This document shows, one piece after another, positions 1-8,219 of a stretch of 18,022 bases of DNA; position 1 is the first letter of the stretch; each line of letters begins with the position of its first letter. The DNA is taken from contig JABANP010000772.1 of NCBI GenBank assembly GCA_013115135.1, positions 1-18,022 on the forward strand. Direction: 5' to 3'. The notes beneath the pieces were generated by a model. The model worked only from the letters and a program-made list of their open reading frames with translations. It did not search any database and was not told the DNA's origin. Origin of the DNA: Perkinsus olseni. Lineage: Eukaryota; Perkinsozoa; Perkinsida; Perkinsidae. A program made the translations under genes and the position numbers.

Positions 1-6
1 CAAATA

Positions 7-284
7 GTCGTACATTTTCGATTCATGTCGCCAATACTCATACATTTTCTAATCGTACACGAAATACTTGTACACGGAAAAGTCATACACAAAATACTTA
101 TACACAAGAGATTCGTACATATAACACTCGTATACATGATGCTCGTATACGTAATACCCGTACATATAACACCCGTACACATAATAGTCGTACACTTTCA
201 ACTCGTATACTGGCATTTCATACACTCTCATTTCGTACACAACCCCAGTTTCAAGTCGTACACCGTCATTTCGTACACTCCGCG
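7..284 (-). repeat. 15-bp tandem repeat array, left arm (core TCGTACAC)
   Basis: From 7 to 246 the sequence divides into sixteen consecutive 15-base units with no insertion or deletion, for example CTCGTATACATGATG (127-141), CCCGTACACATAATA (172-186) and TTCATACACTCTCAT (217-231). After a short slip, two more units follow at 255-284. The first half of each unit (YTCRTACAY) is conserved and the second half varies. Read on the minus strand, each unit encodes a pentapeptide of the form V-Y-E/D-x-x, and a 63-codon minus frame (49-240) is open across it. The plus strand is also open, as expected for a period divisible by three. Unit spacing is seen directly; whether any protein is made is unknown. 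Confidence 0.85.
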
Positions 285-329
285 AAAATTTTTCGCGCTC
301 TCCCGCCCCTTAGCACCACTCTACTTCCT

Positions 330-415
330 ACCTGGTAAGGGAGTCCATGCACATAGGATCGAACCAGCGGTCTTCCGATCGAGAGTCCGCGACCTCAACC
401 ACCATACCACTCGCA
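330..415 (-). other. tRNA-like element (pol III A/B-box-like), degenerate
   Basis: On the minus strand, GGTTCGATCC (356-365) matches a tRNA T-loop/B box. TGGTATGGTGG (399-409) resembles an A box with about two mismatches, and the two are spaced roughly as in a tRNA. Between them GACTCTCGATC resembles an anticodon loop, CTC in one reading. The acceptor, D and T stems do not pair well by eye, so this is not an intact tRNA. It may be a tRNA pseudogene, the head of a SINE, or chance. It lies between the two inverted 15-bp arrays. Confidence 0.3.
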
Positions 416-533
416 CTAATAAACTTTTCTCACAGAGTGGCGCGAACAGTTCGCCCCCTATAGAGAATATAACTTCCTTCGCTCCGCCATTGCACCCAGC
501 GCGCGGCCCAAAAATGCGACTCAGCAAGCACAG

Positions 534-774
534 TGTACGAGTCGTGCTCGTGTACGAGTTGCCAGTGTATGAGATTCACGTGTACGAACTTTATGTGTAC
601 GACTCACTAAATGAACGAGTATTGTATGTACCAGTATCATGAGTACGAGTATTACGTGTATGAGTCTCAAGTGTACGAAATGACGATGTACGTGATCCAA
701 TGAGTGAACGAGTATTCAGTGTACGAGCCGTGTACGAACCGATAGTGTACGAGTTTTCGGTGTACGAATCGTAA
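534..774 (+). repeat. 15-bp tandem repeat array, right arm (inverted relative to left arm)
   Basis: Units read GTGTACGA plus seven variable bases, the reverse complement of the left-arm core. Clear units begin at 550, 565, 580, 595, 656, 671, 730, 745 and 760. Several small slips make this arm less regular than the left one. On the plus strand it encodes V-Y-E-x-x pentads (VYELPVYEIHVYELYVYD), but the frame closes at about 642. Together with 7-284 it forms a large imperfect inverted repeat around a 250-base centre. Confidence 0.8.
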
Positions 775-1954
775 TACATCCAGATAAGTAGCGGAACACT
801 CAGCGACCACGCCTCCAAGGCTACGTGTAATACTCGCAGCGCCTCTTCCTCCTAGCCTCATCGGCAGTATGGGGGTACAAGGACACTGCGCCATAGGCCG
901 TGGACCGCACAATGCAGACATCGCGAGCTCTCAGCATCGTGTGGCACGGCAAATCAAATCTACTTATTATGGCCGCCTCCTCTCCTTGCCTTAGAGGAGA
1001 GAGGCCTCCTCAACATAGTAAAACAGTCCCCAGCAGTCGCCTCATGCGCTTCTGAGCGCAGGGCGGTGTTGCCCCTTGCCCTCCCGGTTTTATTAATACT
1101 TTTATGCTACGCGGCCATAATCGTGCGTGAAATACTCACATTTGTCAAGTTTGTCACAATTCTCATTCTATTTCTTCCGATCTTTGACTTGCGTCTCAAT
1201 CAACTCCACAGCTTCCTCATCCATGCCGTTATATTCGCATTCTCTGCCTTCATCTCTCACACGAACTCTACTCATTCACTACATCGCGCGTGAAAAATTC
1301 ACACTTTTCTGCACTTACGCCTAACTGCACAACATTTCTGCTGATGCGCGTGGTTAGAGGGGACAATGCACGAATTCTCGAAAATAGTCGTCGCAACGTA
1401 GCCCTCGGTGGTTCCATGGTCGAGTCTCCCACTAAACGCGGAGGAATGGACAACCCAACACTCTTGGAGTAGTGATATCATAGCAATAATCTAGTGATAG
1501 TAGGCAGTCATAGTGCGGGCAGCACGAAGGGGTAACAAAAAGGGCAATCACAACAAATCACAGCAGTAGTTTGGGGTAGTTCGACTAGTCGTATCCAACC
1601 GTTTCAAAATGGACACAATGGCGAGCGCTTCGTAATGTTGGTTTAGTGCACTCGCGCTCGGTGTAGCGCGCACTGAGAGCGCCGCCATTGGAGCGAAGCG
1701 ACTCCGGAGCGAAGCGACGGGCTCCGCTCGTTCCATCTAAGTAAGGACCTCTCGGTCTCACCCCTTCATGAAGGGTTGTACCCATTCATAGGTCGACAAG
1801 CCTTCTACGACGTGCAGATGGTGCGGTGTGGATGATTCGCCCCGACTCTACTCAACAAGACCAGATTGTCGTCGGGCATGAATGCCGCCAACTCCTAGCA
1901 AGCACGGTGGACCCGTAAGCGGACATCGAGATCACTTCTTCCTCTCTCCATGTA
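775..1954. other. Spacer with no recognisable gene
   Basis: Only short ORFs without recognisable domains are present. Small structures are visible: an imperfect GCCTCCTCTCC/GGAGAGAGGC inverted repeat (975-1005), and two copies of GGAGCGAAGCGAC (1690-1702 and 1706-1718) followed by GCTCCG, which can pair with CGGAGC. I see no RNA gene or transposon domain here. Confidence 0.6.
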
Positions 1955-2587
1955 ATGTGTCATCAGACGACGACAAGATTCTCTACGACTTCCTCTGGTC
2001 TCAACGATGTGTCCATCAACTATCATCAAGTCAATAGAACTACGACTACTGCCGACATTCCGGTCACGTTGCTCGATAACCCCGAAACACCTGAAGGAAG
2101 ATGCTGCATCAAGATACCTTGGAAACACCCCACCTCGAGACCTCCTCCTAATTTTAAGGCCGCCTACGCTAAGCACTGCGCCATAACTAGGAGACTATCT
2201 GACGAGCAGCAGCGCCCGTACGCCGAAGCCATCGACGCCCTGGTGAGATACGACATCGTCGAAGAACGCTCTGCGGCCAGTTGTACTCACTATGTCACGG
2301 CCCTACCACTCTTCGGAGCTGACAAGCCTACGCATCTCTGCTCTGTCTGTCCCGACGCTGGTGAATTCAAGTCCCTGTTGCTTCCGTCCAGCCTCTTTCG
2401 TACATATTCATTCATCCACGAGTCTTACATACATGATCCTTTCATCAACGCCATTTCGTCCAATCATGCTCTAACTCCGCTTCTTTCGTCCAGGACTTCT
2501 CGCACAATCCTTTCATCCACGCTACTTGTGGTGGCGATTCAGCACTCCCCCTTATCAGGTGGACACTGTGATGATCCTAGTGCCTGA
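1955..2587 (+). pseudogene. BEL/Pao-like reverse transcriptase N-terminal fragment
   Basis: This 210-codon frame carries the region that precedes and enters the RT fingers of BEL/Pao-type pol proteins. Visible signs are an IKIPWK-like entry motif (residues 52-57), an A-x-x-x-x-AITRRLS helix (70-82), a Y-A-E-A-I-DALVRYDIVEE segment (89-104), HYVTALPLF where the family has HYLPHHPV-type residues (112-120), and SLLLPSSL where it has CLLPGP-type residues (140-147). The expected R-V-V-F-D-A strand is degraded to LCSVCPDAGE. RT similarity stops at about 2395, exactly where a 15-bp repeat array begins, and no catalytic aspartates follow in this frame. Family assignment is from remembered motifs. It is a broken copy; I am moderately sure it is RT-derived and less sure of the superfamily. 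Confidence 0.55.
2397..2530. repeat. 15-bp repeat array inside the RT fragment
   Basis: TTCGTACATATTCA, TTCATCCACGAGTC, TTACATACATGATCC, TTCATCAACGCCA and TTTCGTCC follow one another with 14-16 base spacing (cores near 2398, 2412, 2426, 2442, 2457). Weaker echoes run on to the TTTCATCCACG near 2510. The core resembles the TCGTACAC unit of the window start. In the plus frame it gives FIHES-YIHDP-FINAI pentads. It replaces the rest of the RT sequence, suggesting insertion or expansion of the repeat in a dead element. Confidence 0.55.
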
Positions 2588-2616
2588 AGGTTTCAAATAC
2601 GAATGCAGCCCCGTTG

Positions 2617-2703
2617 AGTAGGTTGGGGATTGGATCACTACTGCCCATCATGGGCGGTAGTGAATTGACTTATCACCGGAGTTTCACAGGTCAGTAGGTT
2701 GGG
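2617..2703. repeat. 11-bp direct repeats flanking a 65-bp hairpin-bearing segment
   Basis: AGTAGGTTGGG occurs at 2617-2627 and again at 2693-2703. Between them lies an inverted repeat with 13-base arms, CACTACTGCCCAT (2636-2648) and ATGGGCGGTAGTG (2650-2662), with one G-T-type mismatch and a single central base. This could be a tiny non-autonomous insertion with a target duplication, or a replication-slippage product. It encodes nothing visible. Confidence 0.6.
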
Positions 2704-2765
2704 ACTTCATGCTCATATTCATGAGAACGCGGGTTGTATTCCTGTTGAAAACTTTTGGGTGTCGT

Positions 2766-2840
2766 CAGTTTCAGATGTACGAAGCACTATTGGACGAATG
2801 ACTTTTGTTCGAAAAGATCGTGGCCGAATAGATCACAATG
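2766..2840. repeat. Degenerate 15-bp repeat stretch
   Basis: CGAA cores recur at exact 15-base steps (2780, 2795, 2810, 2825) within units such as GATGTACGAAGCACT and TTGGACGAATGACTT. The units resemble the GTGTACGA form at 534-774. On the minus strand this yields pentad-like residues (YAHCD-LFGHD-LFEQK). It is much more diverged than the arrays at the window start. Confidence 0.5.
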
Positions 2841-3109
2841 AGCATATCTTCGGATCAACCACGCGTGGACCAAAGACTCGTGTACGGAAGCGGCTATGGA
2901 TGAAAAAGTGTTGGCCGAAACGGGCGCTTTATCCATGCACGGAGAGATTGTGGAGGATCCTCCGATTCCGGAGGATGTCCTGCGGCTTTGGACACAGTCC
3001 GCACGGTCTGCGCTCTTATTTGAATTGGCCCCGTCCACAGTGGGAACGAGAGGTCAAGCTAAAGGCAGGACAGAAGGCAGCTCCAAATGACGTTGCCGGT
3101 GACATTCAG

Positions 3110-3480
3110 ATAGTCGGTTCGGACGGTCAACGGTGACTCCAACGCGCTCATCTACTTTCCCCAGACGGAAGACGAGGTTACGGCTACTGTGGGCGACCCC
3201 AACCCCGAGGACGACCAAGAAGAGCATGACGAATCGTCATTGACGATCCAGGCCCCAAGTAAGGGACCAGCGACGCCGGTTCCACTCGAGGAGATCCTCC
3301 TGAAGAAGAGCCACCAACGGTGCCCTCTTTGATCTGGTTCTCTATGTAGATGGTATCTTCATCTTTATCGCCTCCGCAAGACCAACTCGGCTGAGGCGAA
3401 ACTTGGACGCTTCGAGCAACTCCCACTGAAGATTGTTGAAGACATCATCCAGGACCTTAACAAGCAGGGTATACAAGCGT
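3110..3480 (+). pseudogene. Retrotransposon remnant with RT palm-like YVDG motif
   Basis: A plus-strand frame from about 3110 to 3333 encodes an acidic, proline-rich stretch (PEDDQEEHDESS, then a VPLEEILLKK-like segment) without a clear domain. Starting at 3331 in another frame the codons read D-L-V-L-Y-V-D-G-I-F-I-F-I-A-S. This matches the RT catalytic turn of gypsy-type elements (Y/F-V-D-D-I-L-I-F-S), with the second aspartate changed to glycine. A further frame (about 3370-3480) continues with LYRLRKTNSAEAKLG. The frame changes and the lost aspartate mark this as a dead fragment. The motif is seen; its link to the integrase remnant downstream is inferred from order and strand. Confidence 0.45.
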
Positions 3481-3651
3481 GAGTACGCCATGTTCGAGGA
3501 GAATGTAATCCATCGGATTGTAGAGCTGGGTCACCTCAACTTGACGCAGTAGAAGAGCTCCTTCAAGATTAGGCTGAGAACCCTAGGATGGACACTCTCG
3601 GCCTAGTCCCCACTACGAAGTGCTACCCAAAGGTTCGGTTGCTCGTATCGT

Positions 3652-3926
3652 GACTATCGACGTCGACTTTGCGGACGATAGTAAGATCACCTCCCGTCAT
3701 CTTGATCAACGACGATGAGCTCAAGAAAAAGTTGGTTGGTCGGGTTCATTCAATTGGACATCGTGGACGTGTTGGCACACTGAAACTGCTCAAGCAGCGC
3801 TACTTCTGGCATGGTATGGCTCGTGACTGTCGCCGACGTGTAGATACCTGTGAGCCCTGGCAGTTTGCTCGTGCTGATCGTGTGCAACGCCAGTCTCTGA
3901 TTTATGTCATTCATAGCCTTTCATGA
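3652..3926 (+). pseudogene. Integrase H2C2 zinc-finger remnant of an LTR retrotransposon
   Basis: The 85-codon frame opening at 3669 contains H-x3-H (residues 27 and 31, VHSIGH), then GTLKLLKQRYFWHGM (36-50), a signature of the integrase N-terminal zinc-binding domain of Ty3/gypsy-like elements (consensus T-x-x-x-L-R-x-x-Y-x-W-P-x-M). The metal-binding cysteine pair is damaged: C61 is present, but the residue two positions beyond P63 is W64 instead of cysteine. No catalytic core follows; the frame ends near 3926. It lies on the same strand as the RT fragments upstream, so it may be part of the same decayed element. Confident as integrase-derived, not functional. Confidence 0.65.
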
Positions 3927-4273
3927 AGGAGAGAGGCATGTATACGATCCGTAAACGAAAACTCGTGCACTTCACATCTCATCCAAAGGAATCTCGTATA
4001 CTGGGACCCCATACATATATAAATCCGGTCGATTTTCGCTCCGCCCATGAATAGCTTGTACACCGCCCATACAATCTCAAGCACTTCATCTATGTTTGCA
4101 TTGCAACCTTTGCATTGCATTAACCTCGCAAACTCTGCAAAGTTGTGACCTGTCCAGTATTCGAGGTCGTCATCGCGTAGTATGTGGCGCGTCCAACACG
4201 CAAGCGACACGGCATAAGCGTCTCTGATATCCCATTTTCTTTTCTCTCGATCTCTCTGATATCTCTGATTCAA
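3911..4273 (-). CDS. Hypothetical 120-aa ORF across the left edge of repeat A
   Basis: This minus-strand frame is open for 120 codons. Its middle part (about residues 20-80) looks protein-like, with WTRHILRDDDLEYWTGHNF, a CKGC pair (residues 54-57) and an amphipathic DEVLEIVWAVYKLF segment, but I recognise no family. The first dozen codons lie in repeat A (from 4239). The C-terminal third is made of diverged 15-bp units (3962-4021), which would explain part of the open frame. Copy C lacks the downstream part, so the frame crosses a repeat junction and its present start is probably not original. It could be an exon, a decayed retroelement gene, or chance. Confidence 0.25.
   Translation of the reverse strand: MNQRYQRDREKRKWDIRDAYAVSLACWTRHILRDDDLEYWTGHNFAEFARLMQCKGCNANIDEVLEIVWAVYKLFMGGAKIDRIYICMGSQYTRFLWMRCEVHEFSFTDRIHASLLHERL
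3936..4021. repeat. Diverged 15-bp repeat stretch
   Basis: CTCGTGCACTTCACA (3962), TCTCATCCAAAGGAA (3977), TCTCGTATACTGGGA (3992) and CCCCATACATATATA (4007) follow in steps of 15-16 bases and share the YTCRTAYAC core of the array at 7-284. The final unit includes an ATATATAA run that could be mistaken for a TATA box. Confidence 0.5.
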
Positions 4274-4335
4274 CTTGAATTATTCAAGTATTTGGAGACC
4301 TCAGCACATGTGCTCTTAGAGGTCTGCTGCAGACC
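4274..4335. repeat. Cluster of nested inverted repeats at the left end of copy A
   Basis: Three palindromic elements lie in 62 bases: CTTGAA-TTA-TTCAAG (4274-4288); AGACCTC (4296-4302) and GAGGTCT (4319-4325) enclosing the perfect palindrome AGCACATGTGCT (4303-4314); and GGTCTG-CTG-CAGACC (4321-4335). The second and third share GGTCT, so they would form alternative structures. The cluster is identical in copy C (14346-14407). Confidence 0.75.
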
Positions 4336-4667
4336 GTCTGCGTGCATCTCAGAGAGTTACGTGCATCGAACGAGCTGAGCGGAGTCCACCTGTCCACCGT
4401 AGGCCCTCAAGAACTACGGGGGGGGGGAACTAGCTGTCGTTTCACTCACGGCCCTTTAGAAAATGAGGCTATCGGTCCTGGTGTGTCCGTTAGAGGGACG
4501 CTAACTCGGTAGGAAGCTAATTCGACCAGTTCGGTACGGAGCTCGTTCTTTCCACAACTGAGGTTCCGGGATAATTGTTCGACAGAGCAGTCTCATCGAC
4601 CAACTCTCTCCTCGACTGAATTGTCTAAACGCTCACTATAGAAGATTTTGAAGTCGCGTCTCCCCAG

Positions 4668-4728
4668 CAGTCCCGCTCCGTCCCACCAAGAGAACTGATC
4701 CCTTTTTTGGGGATATGGCAATACAAGA
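4668..4728 (+). repeat. Internal ~60-bp repeat of unit A, first occurrence
   Basis: This stretch ends in GGGGATATGGCAATACAAG (4709-4727) and is preceded by CCGTCCCACCAAGAGAACTG. A diverged second occurrence lies in the same unit at about 5936-6000, with the same 19-base block intact at 5980-5998. Copy C has both as well (blocks at 14780-14798 and 15997-16015). Confidence 0.7.
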
Positions 4729-5350
4729 AGTTCACAAGATAGTTTAAAGAGGAGACAATACCACGATCAAGTTCACAATCTGCTGTAAAACTCGCAGAGG
4801 CTAGTTGGCTGAGTGCTTCAACATCTCTCTATAAGGTACAGTAGCTTTTTCGTTGTAGTTGTTCTCAATTTGAACTCCGAAATCCTCAACAGAGCCCCAT
4901 GTAACTTTGACGTACTACTCCGTGTCCGCCGCCGTAGTTAGCAACGTTATCAGGCAGTCTGAGATCGCCCACAACCTGCTCTGCAGACCATGCTGACCGG
5001 CTTGTTATCGTCGCCGACTTGTCTGCTCTCGGCGAAGGTAGAAGCTGGTTGATGATTTATGTCGTCATGATCTCGCCTTCTTGTCCCTTGTGCCTTCATA
5101 CTGTACTTCATCACCTCATGCCTACAGTTGGCTCTTTGGTTTGACAACGGCATCGCGAAAGGGCGTAGGCTCGCCAGCGGAACGAATGCTACAGTAACCT
5201 AGCTTATCCCCAACCGGCACCGCTTCCCCGCCGCTTCCCTGGCGGAACGCGGACAGGACAGGTCCGACGAATGCTACCTTGATTTCGACGGGTTGTTGCC
5301 TATTGAGAGGCGAAGCTAGGCGGCGACGGTAAGGTTACTCCTGATCGGCC

Positions 5351-5440
5351 TATTGCGAGCTGCTAGATGGAGCGCCATATCGGCACCGTTACAACTATTG
5401 CGAGCTGCTAGATGGTGCGCCATATCGGCACCGTTACAAC
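5351..5440 (+). repeat. 45-bp tandem duplication (2 units), copy A
   Basis: TATTGCGAGCTGCTAGATGG opens two head-to-tail 45-base units (5351-5395 and 5396-5440), each ending in CACCGTTACAAC. They differ at one base (ATGGAGCG versus ATGGTGCG). The same duplication is present in copies B and C, so it predates their copying. Confidence 0.85.
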
Positions 5441-5935
5441 TAAGTGGCTATTGACCGAGATTACGTCGAGTGCTAGACTATAGGCAAACCCTCCGACTGA
5501 AGGTGTTTCCGATCGAAAATGTCGAAGTCCAACACCTATACTACTCTATGAGCATTTAAACAACTCAGTCAAGGAGAGAGTTGGTTGATGAGACGGCTTT
5601 CGGACAATTGCTGCGGAAAAGTTAGCTGTGGAAACAACGAACCCCCTACCGAAAAAGAGCTTCATTGATGGACCCTTTTCCAATAGAAGCATCAATGAAA
5701 CGACAGGTAGCTCTTTTAGGTCTACGCTTGTTCGGGTATTGGTCCATGAGCGTTCGGCCCAGGGTATGCTCAATGCCGGATTGTTTGATTCATCGTTTGC
5801 TTCGTCTCGAATCGGCCCGACAGACAAATATTTGCGAATTCCGTTGATTATTTCTTTGCATTAGCTCGTTCTTAGTACGATGGTTCCACACGCGAACCCG
5901 AACCCGATTCATCGCTAACCAAATTTCGTACTTGC

Positions 5936-6000
5936 AGCCGCGTTTCGGTCCGTCTCACCAATGGAACTTATCTTATTTTGGGGATATGGCAATACAAGAG
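5936..6000 (+). repeat. Internal ~60-bp repeat of unit A, second occurrence
   Basis: Matches 4668-4728 through CCGTCTCACCAATGGAACT, a T-rich run and GGGGATATGGCAATACAAG (5980-5998). Sequence on either side is unrelated to the first occurrence, so this is a short internal duplication rather than an LTR pair. Confidence 0.65.
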
Positions 6001-6059
6001 CCGCTAACTGGACCCTTTCGACTCATCGACCTATCGGTATTCAAACAATACTGAGAGTC

Positions 6060-7088
6060 TCTCCTCAGCATGACGGGCTCACCCCCCATCGTTATTGGCG
6101 GTCAAGGCCGCGATGCTCATCGCCAGGTCGGAACTGGCAAGAGCTCAATCCGAATCCGGCATCGGATCCACGAACCCAACGCTGGTCAATATGGGGTTAT
6201 CTCCGGATAGACTGAAAACTCTGCTAACTACCTTCGATGGCATCTTATCTAGTCTACCACAGACCATCACACAGAGACCCTCGCTGCCTTCACATGATCT
6301 ATCGCCTAGGGGCGAACGCTCAGATCACAAGTACCCTCTCTCTTCCACTCGATGTACTCGGCGTTACCCTAAATGATCTCCGATATGTCGATATCCGACG
6401 GATGTCCGAATTCATTGCTTTCTCACCGATCTCTATGATCCAGGCACAAGATACTGCTGGATACATAGCATGGTGAGCTACAGTGTCTTTCGACGTCGAG
6501 GGTCATCCTATCCTTCATGCTTCAAAACGCCACGGCTGTGCAGAGCCTCCTCTCATCCGCTGATCTGCAGCTCATGGGCAATAAGCTTCAAGACCGAAAT
6601 TAGCGAGGATATCACCGAGCGATGACAGTTACCGATAGCAGTTAGGAGTTATCGCTCCTGTGTAGCTACATATTTTCGCTGGCATTAGTATGTCCCTCCA
6701 GAAGAACCAGCAATACCGGCCGAAGCTACCGCGGTAAGGTCCTTTCTACTACAAACAGGCGAACAAACCTACTAGCTGTCCGCTGTCGAGAATCTGCACA
6801 CCTTACTAAATTTGTCCATCTCGCTCACAGTTGAGTTCGCCCACACCTGAGCCGAATGCCTATGCCTTCTGTTCGAGAGTTTCATCAGAAATCTTGGAAT
6901 AGCGAACTCATTGTTGGTTACAACTTTTGCTGCTTATCTCTTCTGAAGTGCGAACACACTACCGAGATCCAGGGGCTCAGCAAGTGCTTGATCATTGGGA
7001 GGTGCTCTCACTGATTCTGGAGATCGGCAGAAGCTCTTCCGCCCTCACGGATAAAAGCCGGAAGAGAGTGGCGGGAGGGCCACAAAAC
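6060..7088 (+). pseudogene. Possible decayed gag region, copy A
   Basis: Protein-like stretches appear in different plus-strand frames: AMLIARSELARAQSESGIGS and SPDRLKTLLTTFDGILSSL (about 6116-6250), then DLRYVDIRRMSEFIAF and SMIQAQDTAG (about 6375-6460), then ISSEVRTHYRDP and LDHWEVLSLILEIG (about 6930-7030). No frame stays open and no diagnostic gag motif is present. A-C differences here (for example a 9-base indel near 6350, and substitutions in all codon positions) do not favour any one frame. The gag label rests only on position: in copy C the same stretch is followed by a CCCH-like finger and a protease-like motif. Confidence 0.3.
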
Positions 7089-7709
7089 TCAAGGAGTCTT
7101 CCTCTTCCGGATTGGTGCGCTCTGTAGCTCTAATCTCGTTCTTCAATGTGTGGGCGGGTATCTTCAACGTCGTGATCGAGTCGTCGATTGATACTATAGG
7201 TAGTCGATGCCAGTGACTCTGGTGACACAATCCCAAAGGCAAATACAGATATCAGATAATAGTTGAGCTGCTGCTGACGAGTTGGCAGACGAGCCAACGA
7301 CAATCCACAAAAGAATCCACGAAAGACTCTAAACGCAATCGATCCTTTGACGCATACACATACAAGCTGCGCTTAACACTCTCGCGCGCGCCAAATACTG
7401 GCTATCTGTCTACTTCGCAAGCGCGGGGCCGCACATTCAAAAAGTTAAAAGCAGCAACTGAAGCTGAACGGAGTCGATTTACATATAGCGAACAATCGAT
7501 ATCTCGTAGCTAGAACACTGGCCATCTGGAGCAGGCAGATCCTCCTGCCAAAAATGAGCAACCCACGTCACGCTCGCGTGACGCTCGCCCCATGGTCCGG
7601 TGCGTATGCGTACACAAGCTTCGTCGTGTACCCCAAAAAACCTCCATTGGCAGTCCTTTTCTTCCCATTCATTGCAGAGAGACAGGGCAGGTGATTCACA
7701 TGAGGCTGG
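7089..7709. other. Spacer between copies A and B, no recognisable gene
   Basis: No domain-bearing ORF is seen. A short hairpin GTCACG-CTCG-CGTGAC lies at 7567-7582, and CGCGCG-rich sequence near 7381. On the minus strand this spacer follows the end of copy B directly. The short minus ORF at 7568-7750 shares its first residues with one in copy A only because both begin inside the repeat. Confidence 0.6.
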
Positions 7710-8219
7710 ACCTCATGCCTACAGTTGGCTCTTTGGTTTGACAACGGCATCGCAAAAGGGCGTAGGCTCGCCAGCGGAACGAATGCTACAGTAACCTAGC
7801 TTATCCCCAACCGGCACCGCTTCCCCGCCGCTTCCCTGGCGGAACGCGGACAGGACAGGTCCGACGAATGCTACCTTGATTTCGACGGGTTGTTGCCTAT
7901 TGAGAGGCGAAGCTAGGCGGCGACGGTAAGGTTACTCCTGATCGGCCTATTGCGAGCTGCTAGATGGAGCGCCACATCGGCACCGTTACAACTATTGCGA
8001 GCTGCTAGATGGTGCGCCATATCGGCACCGTTACAACTAAGTGGCTATTGACCGAGATTACGTCGAGTGCTAGACTATAGGCAAACCCTCCGACTGAAGG
8101 TGTTTCCGATCGAAAATGTTGAAGTCCAACACCTATACTACTCTATGAGCATTTAAACAACTCAGTCAAGGAGAGAGTTGGTTGATGAGACGGCTTTCGG
8201 ACAATTGCTGCGGAGAAGT
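7710..8219 (+). mobile_element. Repeat copy B, 510-bp internal fragment of the A/C unit
   Basis: This aligns base-for-base with 5113-5622 of copy A at a constant offset of 2597, with no gaps and only a few substitutions (for example GCCACATCGG for GCCATATCGG). It keeps the roughly 60 bases that copy C has lost, so it is closer to A than to C. It includes the 45-bp tandem pair (7948-8037). On the minus strand it starts in a pyrimidine-rich CTTCTCCGCAG and ends at CATGAG/GT, which resemble splice acceptor and donor sites. The biological meaning of those edges is uncertain. Confidence 0.85.
7948..8037 (+). repeat. 45-bp tandem duplication (2 units), copy B
   Basis: Same two-unit duplication as at 5351-5440, with one extra substitution (CACATCGG) in the first unit. 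Confidence 0.85.

Larger units (their letters stand above)
4239..7088 (+). mobile_element. Long dispersed repeat, copy A (about 2.85 kb)
   Basis: The sequence from CTTTTCTCTCGA (4239) to CCACAAAAC (7088) recurs in the same orientation at 14311-17187. Lines compared by eye differ at about 1-3 bases per 60, plus indels. Copy A keeps about 60 bases near 5222-5285 that copy C lacks, and lacks about 85 bases present in C at about 16586-16670. No intact gene is visible. The 3' third shows short open stretches in shifting frames, such as LIARSELARAQSES (about 6113-6154) and IRRMSEFIAFSPISMIQAQD. Because copy C runs on into finger and protease remnants, I infer that this is the 5' part of a retroelement with a decayed gag, truncated at 7088. 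Confidence 0.8.

Noticed and set aside
7..284. CRISPR array
   Set aside because: Units are contiguous 15-mers with no repeat-spacer structure, and the window looks eukaryotic.
25..642. A 205-codon plus-strand ORF at the window start
   Set aside because: It spans the left array, the tRNA-like centre and part of the right array in inverted orientation. It is open mainly because the repeat period is a multiple of three, and there is no domain.
4012..4024. TATA box (ATATATAA)
   Set aside because: It lies in a diverged 15-bp unit, has no supported gene next to it, and TATA boxes are not typical of dinoflagellate-lineage genes.
4398..4413. A second spliced-leader relict (ACCGTAGG...CTCAAG) in copy A
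   Set aside because: Only the ends resemble the leader and the centre is missing. In copy C it is further changed, so it is probably chance.
5351..5440. Copy B and its partner in A as an LTR pair of the pol element
   Set aside because: The segments lack TG...CA ends, sit inside a longer repeat in A and C, and there is no copy on the other side of pol before 15113.
7568..7750. Two related minus ORFs (4950-5153 and 7568-7750) as a gene family
   Set aside because: They share only the first 14 residues, which lie in the A/B repeated block; the rest is unrelated.
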